Assembly: GCF_964355755.1 (NCBI RefSeq)
Contig: NC_092670.1
Location: forward strand, 13,207,201 to 13,271,200
Direction: 5' to 3'
Origin: Antedon mediterranea
Lineage: Eukaryota > Echinodermata > Crinoidea > Comatulida > Antedonidae
Length of the DNA stretch: 64,000 nucleotides
Shown: in pieces, positions 1 to 10,264 of the stretch
How positions within the stretch are numbered: the stretch's first letter is position 1
Layout of the letters: every line of letters begins with the position of its first letter
The notes under the pieces: generated by a model
Databases searched by the model: none
Seen by the model: only the letters and a program-made list of their open reading frames with translations
What the model was told of the DNA's origin: nothing
Program-made: the position numbers and the translations under genes

Positions 1-375
1 ATCAAAACAAACTGATAAAAGGATTTGTTGATTTGCTTCTGATGAGAAAAGTGCCGGATTCATTTCGCTAACGGCGAATGAATACACGGATTTTCGCCAT
101 TTTCTAGCACTAGCCTTGGGTACCCAGACAGCTGATAACGATTATATTCGATTGTCCAGACGTCTCTGCTACTGGTGCTCAATACTACAGTATGTATTAC
201 CATGGACCTATAGGTCCATGGTATTGTACATAATAGTACTGTATGTTTAGTTTTTGCTTTCTTTATGGCAAAATAAATATTTAATTTTTATTATTGCTTA
301 TTTTCCTTTAACTTTATCCAAGAAGAAGTAAATATTATTATATACTGTATATGCATATTACAGTCAAGTTGCAAC
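1..375. other. Gene-free left edge
   Basis: No coding signal is seen. It holds a perfect palindrome (198-223) and a 20-base word at 39-58 that recurs at 11600-11619. The right limit is the poly-T that marks the 3' end of the - strand LINE. Confidence 0.6.
198..223. repeat. Perfect 26-bp palindrome
   Basis: The arm TACCATGGACCTA is followed directly by its exact reverse complement, with no loop. Looser inverted similarity (ACAGTATGTA on the left, TACTGTATG on the right) extends it to about 185-245, as expected for a very short hairpin MITE or foldback relic. Confidence 0.7.
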
Positions 376-571
376 TTTTTTTTTTCATTTCTTTATTCGA
401 ATTCATAAAATAACACAACATAAAAAAAAATACAAAGAATGAATTCAGGGTAACACAAAAAAGTAACCAAAGGTCAAACTTATTTCCATTGTGGCCCTTA
501 AGGATAAAAACACCATAAGAATAAACATTTACAATAAACAATAACACATGTAGTAACAATATAAATATAAA

Positions 572-1003
572 TTATAATCTTTCAAGCATAACCTCTTTGA
601 GATGTTTCCTGATATTTCTTTTGAATTGATTGATGGTTTCTGAACACTGTATCAATTTTGGCAGGTGATTCCATGACGTTATTGCCGTGTTAACAAAGGT
701 TGTTTGGGAGATGTTACCTATATATGGTCTATAAATTGATTGAGTTGCAAATCTAGTATTGTACTGGTGAATTACATTTGCTCTACTAATACCATCATTC
801 ATAAACGTAGGGCTTAATCCATTAATAATACGATACATGTGACAAAGTTTTATCTGTTTAACTCTTAAGTCTACTGGGAGCCAATTCAGTTTGTTTAATT
901 CATTAGCCCCAATGTGATCCCTTGGTTCAAGACCAAGAATACATCTGACCGTCTTATTTTGTGCAGTTTGCAATTTAACTTTTAGGGTCTGTTTCTGCTG
1001 CAT
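572..1003 (-). CDS. LINE-A ORF, C-terminal part beyond the insertion
   Basis: 143 residues. The first six come from the inserted element's terminal repeat; LINE sequence resumes at LKVKLQTAQNK. The stretch with LNWLPVDLRVKQIK and YRIINGLSP is the typical C-terminal tail of CR1/L2-type reverse transcriptases. After removing the insert and one TTA copy, codons for KKTL and KVKLQ join in frame. There is no sign of its own promoter, so it should be read as the 3' end of the ORF at 3952-7083. Confidence 0.88.
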   Translation of the reverse strand: MQQKQTLKVKLQTAQNKTVRCILGLEPRDHIGANELNKLNWLPVDLRVKQIKLCHMYRIINGLSPTFMNDGISRANVIHQYNTRFATQSIYRPYIGNISQTTFVNTAITSWNHLPKLIQCSETINQFKRNIRKHLKEVMLERL

Positions 1004-1010
1004 AACGCAA

Positions 1011-1100
1011 TTTAACCGGTTATTTTAAAATAGATTAAAAATAGATAACAATAACAAGACCGCGTTTCTGCTCAATTTGTGCTCCGAAATAACCGGTTAA
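1011..1100. repeat. Left subterminal AACCGGTT sites
   Basis: Two exact copies of the palindrome AACCGGTT occur here within about 80 bp, just inside the left terminal repeat. The right end holds four more. Such arrays usually bind transposase; that role is inferred. Confidence 0.6.
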
Positions 1101-2815
1101 ATCTATGGGTGGTCGTCGAGCAAAACGTCATCATTACCCAAAATGCAATACACTCAGACGGAAGTAGAAGTTGGCTGTTTGTTTACATCGACGTCGTGAG
1201 TACACACGTGTGTATTATATCGCCGAACATCTCACTCAAACCATGGATTAAAGAATAGAAGGATATGCATCGACGGTGACATCAAACGATTTTACAACGC
1301 GCTTGCCTATACTAAAGCACTGCTGCCAATCAAACAAACACGCTCATTGAACTCCGTGTCTCTAACCGCGGCCCTCTGTAAAACGCTTCGAATCAACTGT
1401 TACATTTTTTGAGACCAAAACGTAAGCATGTAGAAATCGTATGCGCAGTCTGAATGTTCTATTGACATGTCTGCGTCGATGATTAATTGACAACAAAAAT
1501 ATACTGCTGAATAATTCTGTTTTAGTTTCATCACAATCGGACTACGAAAAGTTCACTTTCTTACGACTGGTAATTTTAAGTAGTTGGTAATATTAATAAA
1601 ATATGCAATTTTTATATTTGAATTATCATTATTTGCCTGCCATCTTCTGTCATTAAAAATTGCGTTAATCTATAGAATATTAAATTATGCATTTGACCAT
1701 GTATGTTGTTAGCGTGGCCGGTGTTCACCCATACAACAATCGTGTTTTTAATATATGGCTAAGCAGTGGTTTCTTCATAAATCTCCTTAATTATCGATGT
1801 GATTATATTTAAATTGTAGTGCCTGGTGATTGGCTAGTGGTTATGTCATCCACATCACATCCAATCACCGGGTCTAATTGAATGAAAACAGCGATCCCTG
1901 ATCCGGGATTGGCTGGCTATGTATAGTTGCGATTCGTGTTCCCACTAGCGACGCAGATTAGCCTAGGCCTACCTAGGCAGTATCAATGTCGGCAAATCAT
2001 ATGGTTTAATAGTAAGCCTAGGCCTAGTATTGCTGATTTTGTAATTTTACATGTAGGCTGAGACAACAAATAAATAGTTATTGTCTCAGATGTAGGGCTA
2101 CTACAGGTCATAAAATGCTACTTTAATGTCATAGGCCTAAAAACATTAGCGTAGATCAATCGCGGCAGAAACCTATACTAATTACAATTATAGCATCTAC
2201 AATTCTAAGCCAATAACAATATAGTATTGTTTTTATCTGGTATATTGATGAAGTAGGCCTACACTAAGGTCTTCACAATAACATAAAATGTAATTTAATA
2301 ACTGTTTTCAATGGCGTGAGGCAGAGGCCTGAAGCCACTTGTTTAGGAAACCTAAGTGGCCCTCCAAAAGTTTCAAAGATCGAGGCCTCGGACGTTTTTA
2401 GCATTTTCGACATATTTTATGCCTGTTCCTCTGGGCACTGCTCATGGGCCCCAAGCTTCGGTTTAGCCAGTGAGCGCACATATCCGTTACGCCACTGATT
2501 ATACTGTTCAAATATGTATGAATACATACAGTGCAACAAAGAACGCGCGAAAGAAGCGTAGTCAACACGGTTAAATGTCGTTGCACATGTGCAGTAAACA
2601 ATATATTAGGCACGCGACCGTTTCGTTGTTACCATGCGGTTAATTAAACTGTAACATTGTGGGCGGTCCGCGGTCTGTCGGCGAGAGTCAAGGAACCCTT
2701 GATCTCACGTCGATGCATATCCTTCTATTCTTTAATCCATGCTCAAACATGTTAAAAAAATAAAATGGGATAATTTTTATCCTCAACAAAGGCGATGACA
2801 TACGGCCCTTCCCAC

Positions 2816-3485
2816 GTGAATCGGACTGTTGTCTTTCGCGAGCGCGGTCCTACAAAACACCAAAACGGAAACAAAAACGAGACTCAGAATGTTGCAATAC
2901 TTACCAAACGAGAGTAGATAATTGTTAATTAATTATGAAAACCCAACTTTTATAGCAAAAATTGTCCGAATTTATGTTAAAAACGATGAGTTTAGCCACA
3001 AAAACTTAAATCAAACGAGAGTATCCAAGTCATAGAATATCGCACGCATATAGTGCCTTTAATAAAATAATGAGTATTGAACATTATTTCGTATATTTAT
3101 GTACTAACATAAATAATAACACATTTCTATGCTTAATAAAATCATATTTAATATATTATCAAAGGCTCTGATTACCTTTGTTTTCGGTCGATGTGATGTT
3201 TTTCTAAAAAATTATATTATGTAAAACGATCAAAGTAAGAATGTTCATTGTTCTCCTATTAAAGGCACTAAGGGCGTGCCATAAATACGCTCGTTTGGAT
3301 TAAGTTTTTGTTGCTAAATTCATCGTTTATAACATAAATTCGGATGATTTTTGCTATCAAATTTGGGTTTTCATAATTAATTAACCATTATCTACTATCG
3401 TTTGGTAGGTATTTGCAACATTCTGAGTTCCTTTTGTTTCCGTTTTGGTGTTTATATAGGACCATCCATACCCTTCGCGAGCGTG
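2816..3485. mobile_element. Foldback element with ~200-bp inverted arms
   Basis: The left arm (about 2816-3020) and right arm (about 3285-3485) are imperfect reverse complements. Shared blocks include CGCGAGCG, AAACACCAAAACGGAAAC, ATTAATTATGAAAACCCAA and CATAAATTCGGA in matching order. Inner arms also pair (TAGTGCCTTTAATA with ATTAAAGGCACTA). No coding frame. It is probably a MITE nested in the Harbinger-like element. Confidence 0.75.
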
Positions 3486-3759
3486 TACTAACGCCTCAAA
3501 TTGCTTAGCTTGGGTAGTCCCCGGAACTCCACCCCAAACTCCTCTTTTACTTTCGCAAAAATGCTCTTATTTATTATCTGTGATTCTTTTCTATTGCCTG
3601 CCATCCTTCCCCGTACTTTCTCTCCCCCCACAACTGAATAACATATCTTGTGATTTCATTCATCCACATACATGTTCACTTCTTCGTTCGACTGTCAAAA
3701 CCACGAGGAAAACACACATCGTATGCGACGGTATCTGACCCGGGGTCACAACTGTCAAT

Positions 3760-3972
3760 CAAATAACCGTTATTTCGTGTTGCAGCTAAGAATTGCTCAG
3801 CGATAACCGGTTAAACGGCGTTCTAACACCGATTTAAATTGGTGTTTTTAACCGGTTATTTTGCGCTGCCTTTTAACCGGTTACCACAAATGTGTCCTGT
3901 TTCTGCTGCCAAGAAAATGGAGTTAATTTATTCACACCGATTTTAATTTATTCACACCGATTTTAACCGGTT
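3760..3972. repeat. Right subterminal AACCGGTT array, inner TIR copy and short tandem repeat
   Basis: Four exact AACCGGTT copies and one degenerate copy sit within about 210 bp. An internal copy of the terminal motif (TCCTGTTTCTGCTGCC, about 3895-3912) lies in the same orientation as the left end, inverted relative to the adjacent right end. TTCACACCGATTTTAA is duplicated in tandem at about 3932-3967. Confidence 0.65.
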
Positions 3973-6900
3973 ATTTTTTATGCAGCAGAAACAGGCCCTT
4001 AATGTTTTTTTTAATCCAGAGTACCACACGCTACAAGCATAATCATAAAGGCATAACACCAAACTATTTGCTAGTAACTTAAGATCTCTGAAAATTAAGT
4101 ACTTTCTATTTCTATATAAAAATTTTACCCTTGAGTTTACTTTCTTTATAACTGATTTACCTATATAATCTCCAGTTAGATTGTTATCGAGTTCAAGTCC
4201 TAGATAACTTACTGTAGGTTTGTTTGTGATTATATAATCATTGCATGTAACTTTCAATTCTTGTTGATTTCTGAGTTTACGTTTAGATCCAAATAGAATT
4301 GAATACGTTTTGCCTAGATGCAATGACAATCTATTATCTAATAACCAAGAATTAATAGATTTTAATTCTTTTGACAATACATTTTGTATATTGGCGACAC
4401 TTTTATCAGATACAACTATAGCAGAATCATCGGCATAAAGGAGCAGTTTACAACTCAATGCAGATTCCATATCATTCACATACATTAAGAACAACAGTGG
4501 GCCCAATATTGACCCCTGAGGGACCCCACATGTTATTTTTTTCCACGTTGAAAGAGTACCACAATTATCAACTACCTGCCATCTATCTGTTAAATATGAT
4601 TTAAACCAACCTATTACTGTTTGGGACAATCCTAATGCTCCCATTTTGCCTAGTAAAATCTGATGGTCTACAGTATCGAAAGCCTTTTGTAGGTCTAAGA
4701 CTATCATACCTGTTAAATTACCTTTATCCCAATTCTTTTTAATATGGTCAGTTAGGTGAATTAAACAAAGATCTGTCGAAAAATTTGCTCGGAACCCACA
4801 TTGGAAATCATAGATAAGTGATTTAGAATTAAGGTATTCCATCAATTGGTCATGTACTAGTCTTTCAACAACTTTAGAAAAAGCCGAGAGTATAGACACC
4901 GGACGATAGTTGCCTACCACCGTTTTACTACCCTTTTTGTGAATTGGGATGACTCTCGCTAATTTCCATTCTTTGGGTACAATACCGGATGTGAAGGACA
5001 ACTTAATAATATGAGTTAATGGTTTTGCTATTGCAGAAGCCCCATCTTTGAAGAATTTGGCTGGTAGAGTATCTATTCCTATAGCTTTACTCGTCGATAA
5101 TTGTGTCAAAGCTTTAAGAACATTATCTTCAGATAATTCTATGAAAGAAAAATCATTAGGAAAGACACCTTTGCTACTGTAAAAGACATTGACATGTTCC
5201 AAGTTATAAGTATTACTAGGAGGGTCAAGTTTGTTTACTAGCTCTCCAGCAACGTTGGTGAAGTACGAATTAAACTCTTCAGCAACTTCTTTCTTATCAT
5301 GAACATATTCATTGTTGATCTCAAGACAAACCTGTTTCTTGTCATTATTATTTGATTTAGAGGTTCCAAGACCTTTAAGAACTTTCCATAATTGTTTTGG
5401 TTTGTATTTATTTTCTTGAAGTTGTTCAGAATAAAAATTTACTTTAGCTTTTTTAATTTTATAATTTACACTATTTCGGAGTTTTCTAAAACCTTTGAGA
5501 TGCATCACATCCTTTGTACTACGATATCTAATTAACATTTTGTCTCTTTGCCTAATAAGATCTCTTAATTCGGAGTCAAACCATGGTTGATCTTTTACTT
5601 TAACCCTAACTTTTTTTTTAGGAGCAATTGAATCAATTATACGCAGAAACTTATCTTTAAATGTATCCCATGAAGATTGAACACAAGTTAAACTAATACA
5701 ATCTGACCAGTCAATACTATTAAGCATATGAGTCAGTGAATCAGAACTGTAATTTTTCATTGATCTAACATCAATTGTTCTGTGTATGCCAGAAATGATA
5801 TTAGTCCGTTTTCGTCTACAAAACGTTAAAAAGTGATCACTTAGTCCAATAGGAATTACTCCACTGGCCTTAATTTTTAAAGGATCACTGGCAAAGATCA
5901 AATCTATTGCTGAGCTATTGTTATCACTGATCCTAGTTGGTTCAGTGATAAGTTGTTCAAGACCGAAAATATTACAGAAGTTAGTCACTGACTCATAGTT
6001 GTTACGATTACAATTTAAAACATTTACATTAAAGTCTCCAAGAATAATAATTTCTTGAGCAATGAAGTTTCCAACAGTCATAAGCAGGTTTTCTAAACAG
6101 TTAAAAAATGTACCTTGTTTTGGTGGGCGATAGCAAACACCGGTTAAAATTGGCTTCGACTTTGGCAAAATTATATCAATCCATTTGCATTCGATATCCT
6201 CTCTGTCCAAATCATTTCTGACTGAGTATGAAATAGTATTGCGTATATATAAACACACTCCACCCCCTTTTCCATTTCTGTCTTTCCTTTCTATTGAGAA
6301 ATTTTCAATTTTTATTTCAGCATCATTGATTGAATCATCGAGCCACGACTCACTTATTGCAATGACTGATGCGTTCGTATTTTTTGCAATATCTCGAATT
6401 TGATCGATTTTGTTACGTAAACTTCTAACGTTAAGGTGAATAAATATCAAACCCTTACCACAAAGAAGTTTACATTCCAACTCGTTGAGCAGCCTATCCT
6501 CGTTTTCCAAATTGGCATTTAACAACTCCGTGTACGAAACATCAGATATATTAATAGTATCTTCAAATAATGAATCACTGAAGATAGGTACCATACATGA
6601 GTAGCAATGCCAGTCCGAATCCGATTTGGCAAGGCGATTGTATTCTTTAATAGAGATATTCGCACATTTAATGTGGTACCATGAGTCACATCCATCGCAG
6701 CAGATACCTCGTTGATTTGATTTCACAGATCCTGAACACAGCCCACATGGATCACAAGTTGTGGGTCCAGGGTTAGACGATATATCTCCACTTAAAACAA
6801 GAATCATAAACGCAAAATGTCTCAATAAAACTCCAAGTCGTATTGCCCGTGTTTTAGTTTTTCCTCCGTGACCGTGTCTGCGTGGATATACCTTTTCAAA

Positions 6901-7083
6901 GTATGACGTAGAACATAATTTAAGTGCTGTGATTCCATGTTGGCTAGTGAAGAATTCCTTAAACGGACTGCTTGTACGCAAATCATTGGAATTTCTCTGG
7001 ACGTCCCTGGCATTCCATTTTGTTATCACCGCCAGCAGGATCACTAATAGAGTAGGCAAACCGGTATGTCGAAACGTAGCCAT
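3952..7083 (-). CDS. LINE-A ORF: 2A-like motif, PHD finger, APE endonuclease, reverse transcriptase (5' part)
   Basis: 1,043 residues. Order: a hydrophobic stretch and 2A-like GDISSNPGP (99-107); a PHD-type zinc finger with C113/C116, C129/C132, H137/C140, C160/C163; an APE endonuclease (about 210-420) with N218, SESW (E245), YRPP, GDFN (D350, N352) and SDH (415-417); a reverse transcriptase with DLQKAFDTV, PQGS (855-858) and the catalytic YADD (883-886). These parts nick target DNA and copy the element's RNA in the nucleus. Native sequence ends at ...SGLKKTL; the last 15 or so residues and the stop come from the inserted DNA transposon. The rest of the frame is uninterrupted, so the insertion looks like the main lesion. 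The ATG is the first in the long frame; the true start is uncertain. Confidence 0.9.
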   Translation of the reverse strand: MATFRHTGLPTLLVILLAVITKWNARDVQRNSNDLRTSSPFKEFFTSQHGITALKLCSTSYFEKVYPRRHGHGGKTKTRAIRLGVLLRHFAFMILVLSGDISSNPGPTTCDPCGLCSGSVKSNQRGICCDGCDSWYHIKCANISIKEYNRLAKSDSDWHCYSCMVPIFSDSLFEDTINISDVSYTELLNANLENEDRLLNELECKLLCGKGLIFIHLNVRSLRNKIDQIRDIAKNTNASVIAISESWLDDSINDAEIKIENFSIERKDRNGKGGGVCLYIRNTISYSVRNDLDREDIECKWIDIILPKSKPILTGVCYRPPKQGTFFNCLENLLMTVGNFIAQEIIILGDFNVNVLNCNRNNYESVTNFCNIFGLEQLITEPTRISDNNSSAIDLIFASDPLKIKASGVIPIGLSDHFLTFCRRKRTNIISGIHRTIDVRSMKNYSSDSLTHMLNSIDWSDCISLTCVQSSWDTFKDKFLRIIDSIAPKKKVRVKVKDQPWFDSELRDLIRQRDKMLIRYRSTKDVMHLKGFRKLRNSVNYKIKKAKVNFYSEQLQENKYKPKQLWKVLKGLGTSKSNNNDKKQVCLEINNEYVHDKKEVAEEFNSYFTNVAGELVNKLDPPSNTYNLEHVNVFYSSKGVFPNDFSFIELSEDNVLKALTQLSTSKAIGIDTLPAKFFKDGASAIAKPLTHIIKLSFTSGIVPKEWKLARVIPIHKKGSKTVVGNYRPVSILSAFSKVVERLVHDQLMEYLNSKSLIYDFQCGFRANFSTDLCLIHLTDHIKKNWDKGNLTGMIVLDLQKAFDTVDHQILLGKMGALGLSQTVIGWFKSYLTDRWQVVDNCGTLSTWKKITCGVPQGSILGPLLFLMYVNDMESALSCKLLLYADDSAIVVSDKSVANIQNVLSKELKSINSWLLDNRLSLHLGKTYSILFGSKRKLRNQQELKVTCNDYIITNKPTVSYLGLELDNNLTGDYIGKSVIKKVNSRVKFLYRNRKYLIFRDLKLLANSLVLCLYDYACSVWYSGLKKTLRACFCCIKNNRLKSV

Positions 7084-7515
7084 GATAAATCAACAATCTA
7101 ATCCAAGTCAAAATCCACCTAGAAGAAACTTACCGGCTATGAAATGAGTCAATACGGTACCGTAAACAGATCATACAAAAAAACACGATACAAATACAGT
7201 TAAAATCCGTACACAATTTCAGATTAAAAATGCATGTAAAATTTCAGCTTGAAGAAGCATATAAAAATATCATCAATATACAGACAGCTATACAAACAAC
7301 ATTCTATAAAATATTTTAGTTGCTTTAAAAAATGCGAGGTTGAAAGACACTTGAACTAGGCCCAAGAACTGCCATGAATCTACTGCACTTTGGTTACTAA
7401 CTAAATAATTAATAGTATAACATCATAACTAACAAACAAATTAACAAGTTAATAAATTAACCACCATTAAATAATTTTATTTACACAAAAGTATTTTACA
7501 TACAGTATAACATTA
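7084..7515. other. LINE-A upstream flank, no gene seen
   Basis: AT-rich sequence between the LINE-A start codon and the next transposon. It may include the LINE 5' UTR. No conserved frame, repeat or terminal motif was recognised. Confidence 0.5.
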
Positions 7516-9548
7516 GGTATCCCAATGAAAGCGCACAGAGGGGTATCACTTTTGAAATATTGACGAAATTCGAAAAAGTAGTATGACTTTGATGTTAAAT
7601 AAATCGTATTCAATCTTAATTAATACTTACAAAATTTATATTGTTTGAAAGTACTTGTTTTAATCTATGTATAAGTGTGTTTATAATTAAAATTAATGAA
7701 TTAGTTGCCGAGAAAATGCGATTTTAAAACAGTTCTAAAATCCCGTCGAGCCGATTTCCGCGCGTTGAAAACCTTATCGGAAAATCCCCATCAGTTTTCA
7801 AAACACGATCGCACGATTACCATTGAAGCTAGCGGATTAATTTTTGTTGTATGTTATCAGGCTTTAAATAAGCTTTAGTTTGATACGAAAATCGACTTCT
7901 ATAAATAGGTTTTTCATAACGAAAAGTCAATTTTTGTGACAAAAATCCAATTTTGATTCACCGTTTATGGAAAAATATTATGGATTTTGGTATTAAATTA
8001 TAGCTAAATCTACATTGAAATCGATAAAACATAGTTTACAAACGTATTGTGCATGGTAATTGTGCGAACTACATTTTAAAATGGTGCATGAGGCGTAAAT
8101 CCCGTTGCAACATTTTAAAGATCCAACCATTATAATCCGGTGAATATTGTAGTGAGTAAAATATTGTACTCTAAAATACGCGCGTGTTTGTTGTGGCGTT
8201 TTCCGTTAAATACATTAATGCACCCTATCAGCGAATGGTACGTTCCATATTTTGAACACGTTGTTTAGTTTTCCTCGCTCGAGTTCGACCGGCTCGACGC
8301 GAGATGTGTGACAGCAGCGATGTCGGAGATTGACATGTCCTTTTCCGTCGTAGAATATCTGGTTTTACACATTAATTTAACAACTTAAAATTGATGTAAT
8401 GTGCGGAAGATTTATTATGCAAGTATACAATGCAAATGCGTTAGGTTAAAATGTACCGAAGAAATTTATTAAGCTAATTTAGCAACGTTACATTTGACTC
8501 TGTATACGGCGGTCGAAAGTCATTAACTGCGACCGAAATACTTTAACGGGAGCGACTACTGATCACGAGTAAGCCGTGACTTGGCCTAAACTTTAGCTCC
8601 GTATTTCAATTTAATAACGTAATAATACGAAAAGAAAACAATTTTTATAATGTTGTATATACTATTCAGGTAAACAATTAATTGTTTTAATTAACATTGA
8701 TTATTTTAAATGAGTTTATTTTGACCCATATTGTGCGTTTGCCTTAAAAGAGCATATCTTACTTAGCAGCCCGGCTTAGATTTGGTGTCATAATCATACG
8801 GGCCTAAAATCTTGTTTTACGTATTCAAAAGTTATATATAATAGTATTTATGATTGAAATTATAAATATAAAGTATATTAAAATATTCTAATAATTATAC
8901 TTACCGAAAATTAGTGTAAAAGAAATGAAACAGTACACACCGTTTTTAACATACTTTTCATTTTTTTTTTTTATAATTTTAAATTTCACCATTAAAAAAC
9001 ATTTTTTTTTTCATATACACATCTAAAATATATTTATTAATGAAATATACACTACATTCTAACAAGTACAAAAAAAATTAAATGAATTAGTACAGTAGTT
9101 CAAAAGTTACAGATCATTGAAAAATTACAGTTTTTTCATTTTTTTAGGGAATTCCAGCAAAAATGGGCGCTAAATGCTTTCCTACCACTTTGCAGACCAA
9201 TAATTTAAAAAATAGGTTTCGTTGAGTCTCCAAAAAAAATAGAGTTGTACAACTCTGTGATATCTATAGGTTTAACAAAATTCAAAACTTTTAACTAATT
9301 ATTGTTAAAGTTATAACCTTTTAAAAATGCTTCCATTTTCAACTGCAAAAAACACCATTTTTAGGCAAAAAATCGTATATTTTTTTACCACTTTAAATAA
9401 CCATAACTTTAGAACGGGTAATCGGATTTCAATCATTTAAAAATCATCATCATCATCAATCATGCAAAATTCTAATTACATTAAGTTCTTTATGGTTAAC
9501 TGAAAGAAAAAGTAAAAAAATTAATCTGAATTTTTTCATTGGGATACC
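7516..9548. mobile_element. Non-autonomous DNA transposon, GGTATCCCAATGAA family, copy A
   Basis: The ends GGTATCCCAATGAA and TTCATTGGGATACC are exact inverted repeats, flanked by TA on both sides. 2,033 bp, no transposase. The interior is homologous to copy B (21089-25941): blocks around 7745-7900 match 22430-22580, 8430-8520 match 24800-24900, and 9100-9540 match 25500-25930. A TA target is typical of the Tc1/mariner group, but the superfamily is not proven. Confidence 0.8.
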
Positions 9549-10180
9549 TAATAACATGTAATATCTTGTTTACATCGAAGTAAAATATGCCTATCAAACT
9601 ATCTTGCTCAGGCTAAAATATCAAGCTATATATGTATATAATAACATTTTTTATTTTTTTGTTATTTTTAAAGACATCTGTTACGTACATCAATTTACAA
9701 ATATCAAAATAGGATTGTTTTTGCAGCACAAGATGAATCACAAGTCGGATAGTTTATTCTTAATCTTAGAAACCTGAAAGAAAAAAAAACACCAATAATG
9801 AGCTATTCATAGTTAAATAATTTTAATGTCAACTTTAGTCATCCTAAATTTTGTCGCCATGATCACTACTATACTGTATATATAAATATCATACTATGTA
9901 CTGTACGACCATCCAAATTACCTAATCCTACCTACAGTCCTTCCTAGCCTAGGCTACATTATTGTCATTATATATTTACAAACCTCCAACAGCCACAACG
10001 TATTTTCTTTTCTTTGGCAAAGAATTTCCCGTAATATAGTCCCAAATTAATTAAATAAATTAAAAGGTCTAGGCCTAGGCCTTTCTTTAATTATCCGACG
10101 ATATATATCCATAATCCAGTGGATATAGATTCAACATTTTAAACATAATATGGCTTCACATTGATTATAATAAGTCGGCG
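9549..10180. other. AT-rich gap
   Basis: No gene signal. It contains several TAGGCCTA-type words (for example near 10070) and homopolymer runs. Confidence 0.5.
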
Positions 10181-10264
10181 ATATGCCACTAAAAACTAGC
10201 CTGCGGCCCTCTCTATCCCCTACAAATAGCACTGGGTTTCCGTCAAATGGGCTAGGCCTAGCGG

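Larger units (their letters stand above)
985..3998. mobile_element. Harbinger-like non-autonomous DNA transposon inside LINE-A
   Basis: Terminal inverted repeats begin GGGTCTGTTTCTGCTGCATA on the left and GGGCCTGTTTCTGCTGCATA on the right (one mismatch), flanked by TTA duplications at 982-984 and 3999-4001. A 3-bp TTA target and GGG(C/T)CTGTTT ends suit the PIF/Harbinger superfamily. No transposase frame is seen. Six copies of AACCGGTT lie near the two ends. Inside are an inverted repeat (about 1242-1276 with 2708-2742) and a long foldback (2816-3485), so this is a composite. Confidence 0.85.
376..7083 (-). mobile_element. CR1-like non-LTR retrotransposon (LINE-A), interrupted
   Basis: A LINE lies on the - strand. 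Its poly-A tail is seen as T10 at 376-385, with an AATAAA signal just upstream on the - strand. The main ORF begins at 7083 and its C-terminal part is at 572-1003; a DNA transposon at 985-3998 separates the two. The 3' UTR (about 386-571) has a relative in a gene Y intron (about 53690-53830). The 5' boundary is not determined. The PHD finger plus APE endonuclease plus RT order places it near the CR1/Jockey group; the exact clade is not settled. Confidence 0.9.
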
